From: an uncultured Helicobacteraceae bacterium
GTDB taxonomy: Bacteria; Campylobacterota; Campylobacteria; Campylobacterales; Helicobacteraceae
Length of the DNA: 64,000 nt
Assembly: GCA_944323885.1 (NCBI GenBank)
Contig: CALUUD010000002.1
Span: forward strand, 186,001-250,000
Reading direction: 5' to 3'
The translations under genes were made by a program, and so were the position numbers. The notes under the pieces are model-generated. The model did no database searches. It was not told where the DNA came from and was given only the letters and a program-made list of their open reading frames with translations. Below, piece after piece: positions 46,588-56,555 of this stretch (positions within the stretch are counted from its first letter, which is position 1; each line of letters starts with the position of its first letter).

Positions 46588-46627
46588 ATTTTTTTTTAAT
46601 ATTTGCTTAAATATCATTATTTATTTT

Positions 46628-47356
46628 TTATTTAAATGCTTGTGATACCATTTTTCTTCTTAAATAAGCAATTTTGCTTTGCAACGGTAGTTCTTTTGGG
46701 CAAAAATCTTGACATGCCATTAAAGACATGCAACCAAATACTCCATCATCATTTCCAATCAATTCATAAAAATCTTCATCACTTCTATTATCATGAGGAT
46801 CAAGCATAAATCTAGCAACTCTGTTTAATCCAGCTGCTCCTATAAAATCATCTCTCATTAGTTTTGTGGCACATCCAGCTATACAACAACCACATTCAAT
46901 ACATCTATCAAGCTCAAAAACCTCATCTGCTATTTTAGGTTCAATTGGATCTTCAAGTGCTGATATACTTTTTTCTTTATTTGAATGAATCCAGCCTTCT
47001 ACTCTTTTTGTCATTCCTGTAAACCATTCCCCTGTATTTACTGATAAATCTTTTATTAGCTTAAAAGCAGGAAGTGGCGCGAGGGTTATTATTCCATCTG
47101 GATAATCTTTTGTTAATGTTCTACATGCAAGTCTTGGTTGTCCATTTATCATCATTCCACAGCTACCGCAAATTCCAGCTCTACATACAAAGTCAAAACT
47201 TAAATTTGGATCTTGTGTTTCTCTAATTTGAGTTAATGCTATAAAAATAGTCATAGAATCTGTTTCTTCTAGCTTGTATTCTTTGAAATGAGGTTTATAT
47301 ACCGCGCTTTGTGGATCATATTTTAATGCTTTTATTGTAATCATTCTACCACTCAT
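46628..47356 (-). CDS. frdB: Fumarate reductase iron-sulfur subunit
   Basis: Passes electrons from FrdC haems to FrdA. The 242-residue protein has the [2Fe-2S] motif [10 protein letters not shown]...C (about 56-76) and the two C-terminal clusters in [11 protein letters not shown] and [12 protein letters not shown]. The ATG overlaps the frdA stop by 4 bases. The frdC-frdA-frdB order is that of Helicobacter and Wolinella. Confidence 0.96.
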   Translation of the reverse strand: MSGRMITIKALKYDPQSAVYKPHFKEYKLEETDSMTIFIALTQIRETQDPNLSFDFVCRAGICGSCGMMINGQPRLACRTLTKDYPDGIITLAPLPAFKLIKDLSVNTGEWFTGMTKRVEGWIHSNKEKSISALEDPIEPKIADEVFELDRCIECGCCIAGCATKLMRDDFIGAAGLNRVARFMLDPHDNRSDEDFYELIGNDDGVFGCMSLMACQDFCPKELPLQSKIAYLRRKMVSQAFK

Positions 47357-49326
47357 TTGTTGTCTCCTAATCTTTGATTTTTTGCTTTATAGTGTGGTTG
47401 TAATTCAAAATTCATTAATGCATCTTGAATTTCATACCTATCTTTACCATTTGCTTTCATTTCTTCTGTAATTTTATAAACCTCTGCCTGTCGTATAGCA
47501 CTTTTTGGATTTTCTATTATATTACCCTTTGCACCATATCCTCTATATCCAGGTGGAATTTCCATTTTATCAATATCTAAATCTTCATATTCTATTGTTG
47601 GAGCATTGTCATCTTGATTTTCCCATGATGCAAGTGTCCTTTTTAACCAATTCTTATCATCTCTTTTTGGGTAATCTTCTCTAGTGTGAGCTCCTCGACT
47701 TTCAGTTCTATTTAATGCACCTTTTGCTACACACAATGCTATTTTTAACATTCTAGGCACTCTATATGCTTCTTCTAATTCTGGATTGCAATGCATATGC
47801 TTGTTTGTGATACTTATATTTTTACTTCTTTTGTATAATTCTACAAGCTCATCATATGCTTCTTGAAGTATTTTACCTTCTCTAAAGATACCTACTTTGT
47901 CATCCATGATTGCTCTCATTCTGCTTTTGATTGCAAATACATTTTCATTCCCATTTGAATTAATGATATTTTCTAAATGCTTTTGTTCATCATTGATAAA
48001 TTTTTCAATTGTAGCCGTTTTAATATCTACTGATTTATTAGCACAATAATCACTAAAATAATCACCAATAATCATTCCTGATACCACAGCTTCACTTACT
48101 GAATTTCCACCAAGTCTATTAAATCCATGCAAATCCCAACAAGAAGATTCTCCAGCAGAAAACAATCCTTTTAGGTGAGTTTCTCCTTTGTAATTTGTTC
48201 TAATACCCCCCATTGAGTAATGTTGCATTGGTCTAACTGGAGCCCATTGTTTTGTTACATCAATTCCTGCAAAAATTTTACATATATCATATACATCCCT
48301 TAGATTTTTATGTATGTGGGCCTCGCCTAATATTGAAATATCTAGCCATATATGGTCTCCATATGGTGATTTTACACCTTTACCTTTTCTTATGTGTTCT
48401 ATCATTCTTCTACTAACAACATCTCTACTTGCTAGATCTTTTTTTTCTGGTTCATAATCTGGCATAAATCTATATCCATCTACATCTCTTAATACCCCAC
48501 CATCACCTCTGCATCCTTCAGTAAGCAGAATTCCACTTGGTACTAGAGGAGTAGGATGGAATTGCACAGCTTCCATATTTCCAAGTTTTGCTATACCAGT
48601 TTCTAATGCTATAGCTGCACCAACTCCATCACATACTACAGCATTTGTTGTATTTTGATAGATTCTTCCATATCCACCTGTTGCTATCATTGTTCCTTTT
48701 GATATATATGCTGATAATTCACCAGTTATTAAATCTCTAACTATTGCTCCATAACATACTCCATCTTCATATATTATTTTTACAGCTTCTTTTCTGTCTC
48801 TTATATCAACATTATGTTTTATTGCTTCATTTGCTACTGCATACAGCATAGAGTGTCCAGTTGCATCTGATGTATAGCAAGTTCTCCATTTTTTTGTTCC
48901 ACCAAAATCTCTTGAATGTATATATCCGTGCCTAAAATCTTCTTCTTCTATAGTCGTTTTCTGCGCATTTATTATTGCTTCTCTTTTACCTTTTTGAATC
49001 CTACTCCAAGATACTCCCCATTGAGCCAATTCCCTAATAGCTTTTGGTGCTGTTGTAACAAACATTCTAGCTACATTTTGATCACAACCCCAATCACTTC
49101 CTTTTACTGTATCCATAAAATGTAGATCTTCGTTATCTCCTTCACTCATCTTTGAATTTCCAAGACTTGCTTGCATACCACCTTGTGCAGCAGCTGAATG
49201 ACTTCTCTTTACTGGTATTAGGCTTAATACAATTGTATTTAAACCTCTTTTTTTGCACTCTATAGAAGACCTTAGTCCTGCCAATCCACCACCTATTATT
49301 AATGCATCACAATATACTATATTCAT
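47353..49326 (-). CDS. frdA: Fumarate reductase flavoprotein subunit
   Basis: Catalytic subunit reducing fumarate to succinate. The 657-residue protein has the N-terminal FAD dinucleotide motif [10 protein letters not shown], the covalent-FAD histidine in HSAAAQGG (His43), active-site regions [19 protein letters not shown] and the capping-domain arginine region near [15 protein letters not shown]. Length fits the Campylobacterota form, which is longer than E. coli FrdA. It lies 10 bases after frdC. Confidence 0.97.
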   Translation of the reverse strand: MNIVYCDALIIGGGLAGLRSSIECKKRGLNTIVLSLIPVKRSHSAAAQGGMQASLGNSKMSEGDNEDLHFMDTVKGSDWGCDQNVARMFVTTAPKAIRELAQWGVSWSRIQKGKREAIINAQKTTIEEEDFRHGYIHSRDFGGTKKWRTCYTSDATGHSMLYAVANEAIKHNVDIRDRKEAVKIIYEDGVCYGAIVRDLITGELSAYISKGTMIATGGYGRIYQNTTNAVVCDGVGAAIALETGIAKLGNMEAVQFHPTPLVPSGILLTEGCRGDGGVLRDVDGYRFMPDYEPEKKDLASRDVVSRRMIEHIRKGKGVKSPYGDHIWLDISILGEAHIHKNLRDVYDICKIFAGIDVTKQWAPVRPMQHYSMGGIRTNYKGETHLKGLFSAGESSCWDLHGFNRLGGNSVSEAVVSGMIIGDYFSDYCANKSVDIKTATIEKFINDEQKHLENIINSNGNENVFAIKSRMRAIMDDKVGIFREGKILQEAYDELVELYKRSKNISITNKHMHCNPELEEAYRVPRMLKIALCVAKGALNRTESRGAHTREDYPKRDDKNWLKRTLASWENQDDNAPTIEYEDLDIDKMEIPPGYRGYGAKGNIIENPKSAIRQAEVYKITEEMKANGKDRYEIQDALMNFELQPHYKAKNQRLGDNK

Positions 49327-49336
49327 TTACTCCCCC

Positions 49337-50122
49337 TTAACTTTTTTTATCTTGCATTTTATGAATTATCATATAGTTGGTGTCTTTATCTAGACTTAAT
49401 CCTTTCTTTACATATGCTGCATATGTAGCCAAACCTAAAATAATAAAAAATACACTTAATCCAACCTTTAGTTTTCTAAGTCTTTTTAGTGTTATCTCTG
49501 GTGTTTTTGCTTCAAACCACCCCCATTTTACTGCAAGTCTATATAGTCCTATAGATCCATGTAATTCAACTGCAAATAATAACACCAAATATAAAATCCA
49601 AAAATGTTGATGAACAAATCTAAAAGATGAACCAATAGCACCAATTGTTTGTGGTTGTGTCATAACTATATATAGATGTACACTCCCTAAGAAAAACATA
49701 GCAAAACCTGTATATGCTTGTATTACCCAAAGTTTTGTATCACTATGTCTTAGTGTATTTTTATGGGTTTTAAGTCTTAAATATTGTCTGTAATTTATAG
49801 GAAATTTTCTCATCGCAAGTAATGCGTGCATTATAAATATAAAAAATACAATAAATGCAATAATTGACACTACAAAAGGATAACCTTTTCCATCACTACT
49901 TAAAAAACTTAATTCAAAAAATCTAGCTACAGAATCCATAGCTTCATCACTAATTAAAATAGTTGCTACAAAAAACATATGAGCTATCATAAATAAAGCA
50001 AGAAATAATCCAGTTGCGCTTTGTAAATAATCTAATATTGCAGGCATTCTACTTGCTTTATTTTGTTTTGCTATTCCAGTATAACTTTCAATAATTTGAC
50101 TCTCTATTTCGCTTTGTTGCAT
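49337..50122 (-). CDS. frdC: Fumarate reductase cytochrome b subunit
   Basis: The dihaem membrane anchor oxidising menaquinol. The 261 residues contain five transmembrane helices with haem-ligand histidines in HMFFVATILI, HALLAMRKFPINY, HLYIVMTQPQTIG and ELHGSIGLYRLAVKWGW. This single large subunit is typical of Wolinella/Helicobacter (type B) complexes. The ATG follows AAGGGG. A TAAAAT element (complement of 50161-50166) about 39 bases upstream is a likely -10. Confidence 0.95.
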   Translation of the reverse strand: MQQSEIESQIIESYTGIAKQNKASRMPAILDYLQSATGLFLALFMIAHMFFVATILISDEAMDSVARFFELSFLSSDGKGYPFVVSIIAFIVFFIFIMHALLAMRKFPINYRQYLRLKTHKNTLRHSDTKLWVIQAYTGFAMFFLGSVHLYIVMTQPQTIGAIGSSFRFVHQHFWILYLVLLFAVELHGSIGLYRLAVKWGWFEAKTPEITLKRLRKLKVGLSVFFIILGLATYAAYVKKGLSLDKDTNYMIIHKMQDKKS

Positions 50123-50213
50123 ATATTCCCCTTATTTGTTTTGTGTTACTAGCGGAGAGTATTTTAGCACTAAAATTTGCAAAAATATAATTAAAATAAT
50201 TAAAAAATAATAA

Positions 50214-51290
50214 CTATTTTATAAGATTGTCCATAATGGAAGTAGTTTTTATTAATCTTGTTTTATCAAAGTGTGTGTATATTCTAGAAGTAGCTATACT
50301 TGAATGGCCTAATGCCTCCTGTACAAGGACTAAATCAAGGCTTTTTTGATACAATAATGTTGCAAATGAATGTCTAAGCATGTGAGCTCCATTTTTTTCT
50401 TTTCTAATTCCTGCGTAAGTTAATATATTTTCTACACTTCTACTTACATATGCTTGTGTTAGAATCTTCTTTCTAAAATTGCAAAATATGTATTCACTTT
50501 CTATTCCCAAATTTTTTTGTTGAAGTTTCCAGTTTTCTAACAATTCTTGTATATGTTTTTTTAAAATCATTACAATTCTTGGCTTGTTGCCTTTTCCACG
50601 AACTTGTATAATATAGCTATCATTATCTTCACTTATATCTTTATATTTGATATTTAAAGCTTCAGAGACGCGGATTCCAGTGTATATGATTGTTTTTATA
50701 ATCAATTGATTTCTATTTTTTACTTTTTGTGAAAATGGATATTCATTGACTGCATTAAGAAATTTTTCAAGTTCATTTTCATTCATAAATGATGGTAATT
50801 TTTCTGCACTTTTTCCACGAATGTCACCAATATTTTTTAATTCTATATTAAATATATATGATTTACCATTTTCATCTTCATTTTGTTTATCAACAAAGCT
50901 AAAAAATCCAATTATTACGATTCTATGATTTTTCTTGGTAGCATTACTTAGACTGCTACAAGCAACCGCAATAAAGTCTCTTAGAATCTCTTCATCTATT
51001 TCTTTCATGCTAGCAAAACCAAATGTTTGAAGATATGAAAATAGTTTTATTAAAGGATTTGCATATGTATTAATCCCTATTAATCCATTGTTCCTTACTT
51101 CTTTTGTTAGGATTTTTAGTTGTTCAATATTTTTTATACCAAATCTTAAGGTTTTCATAGTTTTATGCAATATTTCTTTATCTTTAACATTTCTTGATGA
51201 TAATGTTGCAACTTTACTATGCAGAAATCTTTCCATCCAAAATAGTAATGTTTCATCAAATGTATCTTTAAAATCAAGACTGTAACGCAA
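50214..51290 (-). CDS. xerH: Tyrosine recombinase XerH
   Basis: Single-chain Xer recombinase that resolves chromosome dimers at difH in Helicobacter and Campylobacter. The 358-residue protein has an N-terminal SAM-like core-binding domain (about 70-150) and the catalytic domain with Arg207 (YTGIRVSEAL), His303/Arg306 (HMLRHSFA), His329 (ALGHSS) and Tyr338 (SRIYTHF). The length and the lack of a partner match XerH. The start is TTG 51290 behind AAGGA. It follows modC by 15 bases; no dif-like site was recognised nearby. An integrase of a mobile element is unlikely given the context. Confidence 0.85.
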   Translation of the reverse strand: MRYSLDFKDTFDETLLFWMERFLHSKVATLSSRNVKDKEILHKTMKTLRFGIKNIEQLKILTKEVRNNGLIGINTYANPLIKLFSYLQTFGFASMKEIDEEILRDFIAVACSSLSNATKKNHRIVIIGFFSFVDKQNEDENGKSYIFNIELKNIGDIRGKSAEKLPSFMNENELEKFLNAVNEYPFSQKVKNRNQLIIKTIIYTGIRVSEALNIKYKDISEDNDSYIIQVRGKGNKPRIVMILKKHIQELLENWKLQQKNLGIESEYIFCNFRKKILTQAYVSRSVENILTYAGIRKEKNGAHMLRHSFATLLYQKSLDLVLVQEALGHSSIATSRIYTHFDKTRLIKTTSIMDNLIK

Positions 51291-51305
51291 TTTTGTAATC
51301 CTTGA

Positions 51306-52175
51306 TTAAATTTTTAGAACCATTGGATTAAATGCCTTTGTAGATACTAGAATCTCATCTCCTACTTTATAATTTTTAGCATCATCATCCATAGTTATTA
51401 CTGCTATAGTATTATTTATTAATATTTTTACAATAAAGATTATACCATTTTGCTTTATATCAATAATTTTAGCATTGAAACTAAATTTAGAACTTATAGT
51501 ATTTTTTATAAAAATACTATTGATATCTCCATCATTTATAATTTTTCCATCTTTTAAATGTAGTATTCTATTTGATAGTCTACATATTTCTGCTATATCA
51601 TGGCTTATCATTATCGTAGTTAATTTAAAATGATTGTGTAATTTTAATATCTCATCTTGTAATATAGTTCTCATGTTATTATCTAGAGCGCTTAGAGGTT
51701 CATCAAGAAGCAAAATATTGCTTTTATAGACTATTGCCCTAGCAAGGGCTACTCTTTGTTTTTGGCCACCTGATAATATATATGGCTTTTCATTTTTTAA
51801 ATTATTTAGTTCCATTAAATCTAGTATTTCATCAACTCTATATTTTTCTCTTTTGCTACTTAAACCAAAACATAGATTTTGATACACATTTAGATGTGGG
51901 AATAAGGCATAATCTTGAAAAACAAATCCTATTTTGCGTTTTTGTGGCGGTATATTTATATTTTTATCTGCATCAAACCATACATCACCATCAACTACTA
52001 TTCTACCAGAATCTGGATTAATAAGACCACTTAAGATTCTAAGTATTGTTGTTTTTCCAGAACCGCTATTGCCAAATATGGTTAAAAATGTATGTTTTTG
52101 TATTTTAGTATTTATCTCTAATGTGGTTATCCCATTTTGAGTATTTAGTATTTTTTTTATATCAATTTCTATCAT
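51306..52175 (-). CDS. modC: Molybdate ABC transporter ATP-binding protein
   Basis: Energises molybdate uptake with ModB and ModA. The 289-residue protein has Walker A GNSGSGKTT (about 35-43), signature LSGGQKQRVALARAI, Walker B ILLLDEPLSALD and the H-loop MISHD. The C-terminal 60 residues form one TOBE/Mop fold, as in ModC. It lies 1 base after modB and 15 bases before xerH. Confidence 0.92.
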   Translation of the reverse strand: MIEIDIKKILNTQNGITTLEINTKIQKHTFLTIFGNSGSGKTTILRILSGLINPDSGRIVVDGDVWFDADKNINIPPQKRKIGFVFQDYALFPHLNVYQNLCFGLSSKREKYRVDEILDLMELNNLKNEKPYILSGGQKQRVALARAIVYKSNILLLDEPLSALDNNMRTILQDEILKLHNHFKLTTIMISHDIAEICRLSNRILHLKDGKIINDGDINSIFIKNTISSKFSFNAKIIDIKQNGIIFIVKILINNTIAVITMDDDAKNYKVGDEILVSTKAFNPMVLKI

Positions 52176-52176
52176 T

Positions 52177-52848
52177 TTATATTTTTAAATATTTTTTATT
52201 TATGTAAAAAATTACAAATAAAAGTATAAAGGTAATTATAAATAAAGTTAATGAATATTGATGAGCTAGCTTTGTATTTAGGCTTTCTACTTCATCATAT
52301 ATTGCTATACTTGCAACTCTTGTTTCACCCTGTATATTACCTCCAATCATCATAATTACGCCAAATTCTCCAATAGTATGAACAAAACTTGTTATTATTC
52401 CAAGTAGTATGTTTGATTTAATGTTTGGTAATAATACAAAACAGATAGTATAGATTCTACCCTTTCCAAGTATATAACTTGCCTCTTTTAATGATGGTGA
52501 TAGATTTCTAAATCCATCTTTTATTGGATTTACCATAAATGGTAGTGAGAAAATAATGCTTGCAATAATTATCCCTTCAAAACTAAAAACTAATTTTAAA
52601 TCAAATGTATTTAATAGCCATGCACCAAATGCATTGTTTGGTGAAAATGCCATAAGTAGATAAAAACCAAGTACAGATGGAGGTAAAACTAAAGGCATCC
52701 AAATAATAACTTCTATTAATAATAAAATTTGTTTTTTATAGTATGCAAGTAAGTATCCAAGAATAATCCCAATTGGAAGCAATATAAATGTAGTTATCAA
52801 TGAAACCTTAAATGTAAGATACATTGTTTCTGTAAAATTAGATTCCAT
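52177..52848 (-). CDS. modB: Molybdate ABC transporter permease
   Basis: A 223-residue permease with about five transmembrane helices. Typical ModB motifs are visible: MPLVLPPSVLGFYLL, the EAA loop region around LKEASYILGKGR, and HTIGEFGVIMMIGGNIQGETRVASIAIYD. It lies 19 bases after the free TOBE gene. Confidence 0.93.
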   Translation of the reverse strand: MESNFTETMYLTFKVSLITTFILLPIGIILGYLLAYYKKQILLLIEVIIWMPLVLPPSVLGFYLLMAFSPNNAFGAWLLNTFDLKLVFSFEGIIIASIIFSLPFMVNPIKDGFRNLSPSLKEASYILGKGRIYTICFVLLPNIKSNILLGIITSFVHTIGEFGVIMMIGGNIQGETRVASIAIYDEVESLNTKLAHQYSLTLFIITFILLFVIFYINKKYLKI

Positions 52849-52867
52849 TATTATCCTAATTGTTTAA

Positions 52868-53257
52868 TTAAAACTGGAGTATTAATTCATTTGATTTTAT
52901 AAACCAAATATATGTATCATTGATTTTAATATTTAATTCTTCTTTTGCTTCTTTTGTGATAAGTGATTGAATTTTTTTTCCATAAAAATCAAAAATAATC
53001 CTAGCAAATATAGAATCTTCTTTTATACTAATAACTTTTGATCTAAATTTATTGCGTGCACTTATGTTAAATGTGTTTGAAATCATTACCTCGCTTTCTT
53101 TAAATACTATATCACATCGCAATCCAATGTGTATTTTATGATTATTAAAATCAAGAATTAACACACTAAATATGTTTTCATTCCTATCTTTTAGTTTGAT
53201 TAATACTATATCATTCTCTCTTTTTATATCTATTATTTCTGCATTAATTTTATTCAT
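52868..53257 (-). CDS. Molybdenum-binding di-TOBE (Mop-like) protein
   Basis: A 129-residue protein made of two TOBE/Mop repeats (about 1-60 and 65-129); the second begins SARNKFRSKVISI, matching the classical S-A-R-N-x-x-x-G/S-K-V Mop start. It lacks the DNA-binding helix-turn-helix of ModE, so it is more likely a cytoplasmic oxyanion store or sensor. It lies between modA and modB; its ATG abuts the modA stop. A regulator role without its own DNA-binding domain is less likely. Confidence 0.8.
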   Translation of the reverse strand: MNKINAEIIDIKRENDIVLIKLKDRNENIFSVLILDFNNHKIHIGLRCDIVFKESEVMISNTFNISARNKFRSKVISIKEDSIFARIIFDFYGKKIQSLITKEAKEELNIKINDTYIWFIKSNELILQF

Positions 53258-53995
53258 CTATGGCTTATCATATCCATAGCTTTTAAATATATCTTGTGCT
53301 TTTTTATCTAATATGAAATTTTTAAATTCTTTTGCAAGTTTTGAAGATTCTCCATTTCTTGTAAGAATCATAGCTTGGAGTATTGGATTATATAATGTTT
53401 TATCAACTATTAAGTAATTTGCATTTTTATCTTTTATTACCATAGAAAGAGAGCTAAAACCAATCTCTGCAGAATTAGATTTTACATATTGTGTAGCTTG
53501 TCCTATAGATTCTCCAAAAACAATTTTTTCTTTTACATCATTATATATTTCATATTTTTTCATAGCTTGCATTGCAGCTACTCCATATGGTGCTAGTTTT
53601 GGGTTTGGTAATGCAATATGTTTGATACTTTTATTTTTTAATACGCTTATAGATTCTATTTTTATATTTTTATTCATTGTAAACAATATTAGTTTTCCTT
53701 TAGCGTAATTTATTGGTTTATCATTTGTTATTTTTGCATCAAATAGCTTTTTTGGATATTGATTGTCTGCAGCAATAAATAAATGTGCAGGAGAGCCATT
53801 TATGATTTGATTATATGCCTTTCCTGAGGCTATATAATTGATATCTATTTTATCGCTTGGCCTATCTTTTAAAAATTCTATTTTTATATCTTCTAAAACA
53901 TATTTTAGACTTGCTGCTGCAAGGACTATAATATCCTCTGCTTTTAGATTGATAAATAATGCAAAAAGCATGGTAAGTGCTATAATTTTTTTCAT
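53258..53995 (-). CDS. modA: Molybdate ABC transporter periplasmic binding protein
   Basis: Captures molybdate/tungstate in the periplasm. The ATG at 53995 gives a clear signal peptide (MKKIIALTMLFALFINLKA) and a 245-residue precursor; a longer frame to 54031 adds an unlikely extension. ModA motifs: VLAAASLKYVLEDI, YIASGKAYNQI, SPAHLFIAADNQYP, and PKLAPYGVAAMQAM. First gene of the mod operon; pgi ends 55 bases upstream. Confidence 0.93.
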   Translation of the reverse strand: MKKIIALTMLFALFINLKAEDIIVLAAASLKYVLEDIKIEFLKDRPSDKIDINYIASGKAYNQIINGSPAHLFIAADNQYPKKLFDAKITNDKPINYAKGKLILFTMNKNIKIESISVLKNKSIKHIALPNPKLAPYGVAAMQAMKKYEIYNDVKEKIVFGESIGQATQYVKSNSAEIGFSSLSMVIKDKNANYLIVDKTLYNPILQAMILTRNGESSKLAKEFKNFILDKKAQDIFKSYGYDKP

Positions 53996-54050
53996 TTTAC
54001 TACTCTTTGTATTTCTTAAGTTATATAGCAATATATATAAAATTATATAA

Positions 54051-55313
54051 TTATTTTTTAAATTTTGTTATTAATATTTTTTTACCAAGTTCAACACCAG
54101 GTTGATCGTATGCATTTATATCTAGTATCTTCCCTACGCAAGATGTTAATAGTTCATAATATATTATTAGTTCTCCTACACATTTTTCATTTAGTTTTTT
54201 GATTTCTATATGATCTGTTGGAATCCCTTCCTTTTGAATTGCTTCCATTGTTGATATTTGTTGTTGTTGTAAGAGTAATGCAAAGCTTTCACCATTTACA
54301 AAGTTACAAGAATCTAAAAATTTTAGTTTCAAATCAGGAATTTTTGGATTAATATAATTTTTTTGCTCTAAGCTTAAAAAAGTTACAGTTTTGTCCATTA
54401 CACCTTGAATGATTAACTGTAAAAATGAATGCTGATCTATGCTTCCAATGAGTGCTATAGGTGTTAAACCAGTCCTCTTGCCAAAGCTATTTAGTTTTCC
54501 TAGACTTTCACCCCAAAGCTGGACATACCACGCATTAAAATCTTTAAAAACACTAGAGTAAGAAAATAATATATTAATATTAAACTTATCTCTATTATTT
54601 CCTAAAAAAATTGCTTTTTTTAAAAGATGTTTTTCCTTAAAGTCAAAAAATCTTTTAGAGAATTTTTTTGCACCAAGTAATATTTTTTCTACATCATACC
54701 CAAGTATCATAAGAGGAAGTATTCCAACTGTGCTTAATACAGAATATCTACCACCAATATTTTTATTTATGGTTAATGTTTGTATATCTTGATACTTACC
54801 AAAATGATGAAGTGGAGAATCCTTATCTGTAACAAAGCATAAATGCTTTTTATTTTTAACACTTTTTAATAGATTATATCTATTTAGAACATATTTCATA
54901 AGTGATGATGTTTCTATTGTTGTTCCAGATTTTGAAATTACTATAAAAAGTGAAGTTTCTAATTTTACTTTTTTTAGAGATTTTTCTATTTTTATTGGAT
55001 CTGTGTGTTCTAAGAATTTTAAATTAATATTTTTTCTATATGGTAAATGAGAGAGCATAGAATCTATCGCCTTTACACCAAGTGAGCTTCCGCCAATCCC
55101 AATAATAATTAAATGTTGGATATTTGATATTATTTCTGAATTTTCTTTTATATATTTCTTTGAATCTATAATTGCTTTATCTTCATATGGCAAATTAAAA
55201 AATCCACTAACTCCAGAATCTTTTTCTTTGCACATTACCTTATATAATGCTTCTATAGATTCTTTTTGTATTTCATTTTCTATTGTTGTTAAATCTTGGT
55301 TAAATTTTAGCAT
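54051..55313 (-). CDS. pgi: Glucose-6-phosphate isomerase
   Basis: Interconverts glucose 6-phosphate and fructose 6-phosphate. At 420 residues it belongs to the short form, unlike the roughly 545-residue enzyme I recall in H. pylori. Motifs present are GIGGSSLGVKAID, ISKSGTTIETSSLMKY, WGESLGK, TDHIEI (catalytic histidine) and the C-terminal INAYDQPGVELGKK. It starts 2 bases after gap and is co-transcribed with it. Confidence 0.94.
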   Translation of the reverse strand: MLKFNQDLTTIENEIQKESIEALYKVMCKEKDSGVSGFFNLPYEDKAIIDSKKYIKENSEIISNIQHLIIIGIGGSSLGVKAIDSMLSHLPYRKNINLKFLEHTDPIKIEKSLKKVKLETSLFIVISKSGTTIETSSLMKYVLNRYNLLKSVKNKKHLCFVTDKDSPLHHFGKYQDIQTLTINKNIGGRYSVLSTVGILPLMILGYDVEKILLGAKKFSKRFFDFKEKHLLKKAIFLGNNRDKFNINILFSYSSVFKDFNAWYVQLWGESLGKLNSFGKRTGLTPIALIGSIDQHSFLQLIIQGVMDKTVTFLSLEQKNYINPKIPDLKLKFLDSCNFVNGESFALLLQQQQISTMEAIQKEGIPTDHIEIKKLNEKCVGELIIYYELLTSCVGKILDINAYDQPGVELGKKILITKFKK

Positions 55314-55315
55314 TG

Positions 55316-56326
55316 TTATTCTTTCATTACATGCACACTTAAATCTACTAGCCTATGACTATAGCCTACTTCATTATCATACCATGCAAGTATTTTCACA
55401 TTTATTCCATCAATTACGATGGTTTTATCAGGTATGATAATAGAACTATAAGGTGATCCTATAAAATCACTTGACACTCTTTTATCTAAATCATTTAATA
55501 TGATTCCATTCATTTCACCATTTTGAGCCTTTATAAATTCTTCATTAATTAATTTTATATCTGTTTTACTTAGTAGTCTTGCACTTAAATCTACCAAGCT
55601 TACATCAGGAGTAGGGACTCTTATTGCTATTCCATTTAGTTTTCCATCTAGTTCTGGGATTACTTTTCCTATAGATTTTGCAGCTCCTGTACTAGTTGGA
55701 ATCATATTTAGACTTGCTGCTCTTGCTCTTCTTATATCTTTATGTTTTACATCTAATACATTTTGATCATTTGTAAAACTATGTATTGTAGTCATTAATC
55801 CAGATTCTATTCCAAATTTATTATGTAATACTTTTATGATAGGGGCTAGACAATTCGTAGTGCAAGATGCATTAGAAATTATAGATTCGCCATTATATTT
55901 ATCATGATTAACTCCATAAACATACATTGGCACATTATCTGCAGGTGCAGATATGACAACTTTCTTTATATTATCTTTTATGTGAGCCTTTGATGCTTCA
56001 AGTGAATTAAATTTTCCAGTACATTCTATTACACATTGTGCTCCATATTTTGAAAACTCAAGTTCATTGATATTTCGGTTACTAATTACTTTGACATTTT
56101 TGCTATTGCCAATTGATATTGTATTATCATTTATTTTTTTTACATCAAAGCTTCCATCTATGCTACTTCCACTTAGATTTTTATGCACAGAGTCATATTT
56201 TAATAAATGTACCAGTGTGTCAATATCTGCTGTTGTATTAATTGCTGTTAACTCTATATCTTTTCTTTGTCCTATAACCCTTGCTGTGCAGATTCCAATT
56301 CTTCCTGTACCATTTATTGCAAACAT
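55316..56326 (-). CDS. gap: Glyceraldehyde-3-phosphate dehydrogenase
   Basis: The 336-residue enzyme has the Rossmann motif NGTGRIG (5-11), catalytic Cys155 in SNASCTTNCLAP, and the late ILAWYDNEVGYSHR. The adenine-ribose-binding position after the second strand reads AINTTADI, not the usual aspartate of strict NAD enzymes, so NADP use is possible. Ribosome site is AGAGGGGG. It is divergent from hup across a 229-base gap. Confidence 0.96.
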   Translation of the reverse strand: MFAINGTGRIGICTARVIGQRKDIELTAINTTADIDTLVHLLKYDSVHKNLSGSSIDGSFDVKKINDNTISIGNSKNVKVISNRNINELEFSKYGAQCVIECTGKFNSLEASKAHIKDNIKKVVISAPADNVPMYVYGVNHDKYNGESIISNASCTTNCLAPIIKVLHNKFGIESGLMTTIHSFTNDQNVLDVKHKDIRRARAASLNMIPTSTGAAKSIGKVIPELDGKLNGIAIRVPTPDVSLVDLSARLLSKTDIKLINEEFIKAQNGEMNGIILNDLDKRVSSDFIGSPYSSIIIPDKTIVIDGINVKILAWYDNEVGYSHRLVDLSVHVMKE

Positions 56327-56444
56327 TATTCCCCCTCTATAATTGTTATGGTTATTTATATTTTAATGTATTACTTTATTTTTGAAATCATATGTAAATG
56401 TTGCTTAATTTTTTTAATTTGTAGTTAAATATATTTTAGTTCTA

Positions 56445-56460
56445 AAAATATCGATATTTT
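56445..56460. promoter_or_regulatory. 16-bp palindrome AAAATATCGATATTTT between gap and hup
   Basis: A perfect inverted repeat 12 bases upstream of the hup -35 element and about 120 bases before gap. The position fits an operator; no regulator is identified. Confidence 0.45.
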
Positions 56461-56472
56461 GGGATAATTTAC

Positions 56473-56500
56473 TTGCAAAATGTAAAAATAATGTTATAAT
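56473..56500 (+). promoter_or_regulatory. Sigma-70 promoter of hup
   Basis: TTGCAA (56473-56478), 16-base spacer, TATAAT (56495-56500), 55 bases before the start, which is preceded by AAAGGAGGA. Confidence 0.65.
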
Positions 56501-56555
56501 CCCTGCTGTTCATAGGTAATATCTACAATGAATTGATTACAAAAGGAGGAATGTT

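Noticed and set aside
50214-51290. xerH as the integrase of an integrated element
   Set aside because: No attachment repeats, phage or transposon genes, and no tRNA target lie nearby; length and sequence fit chromosomal XerH.
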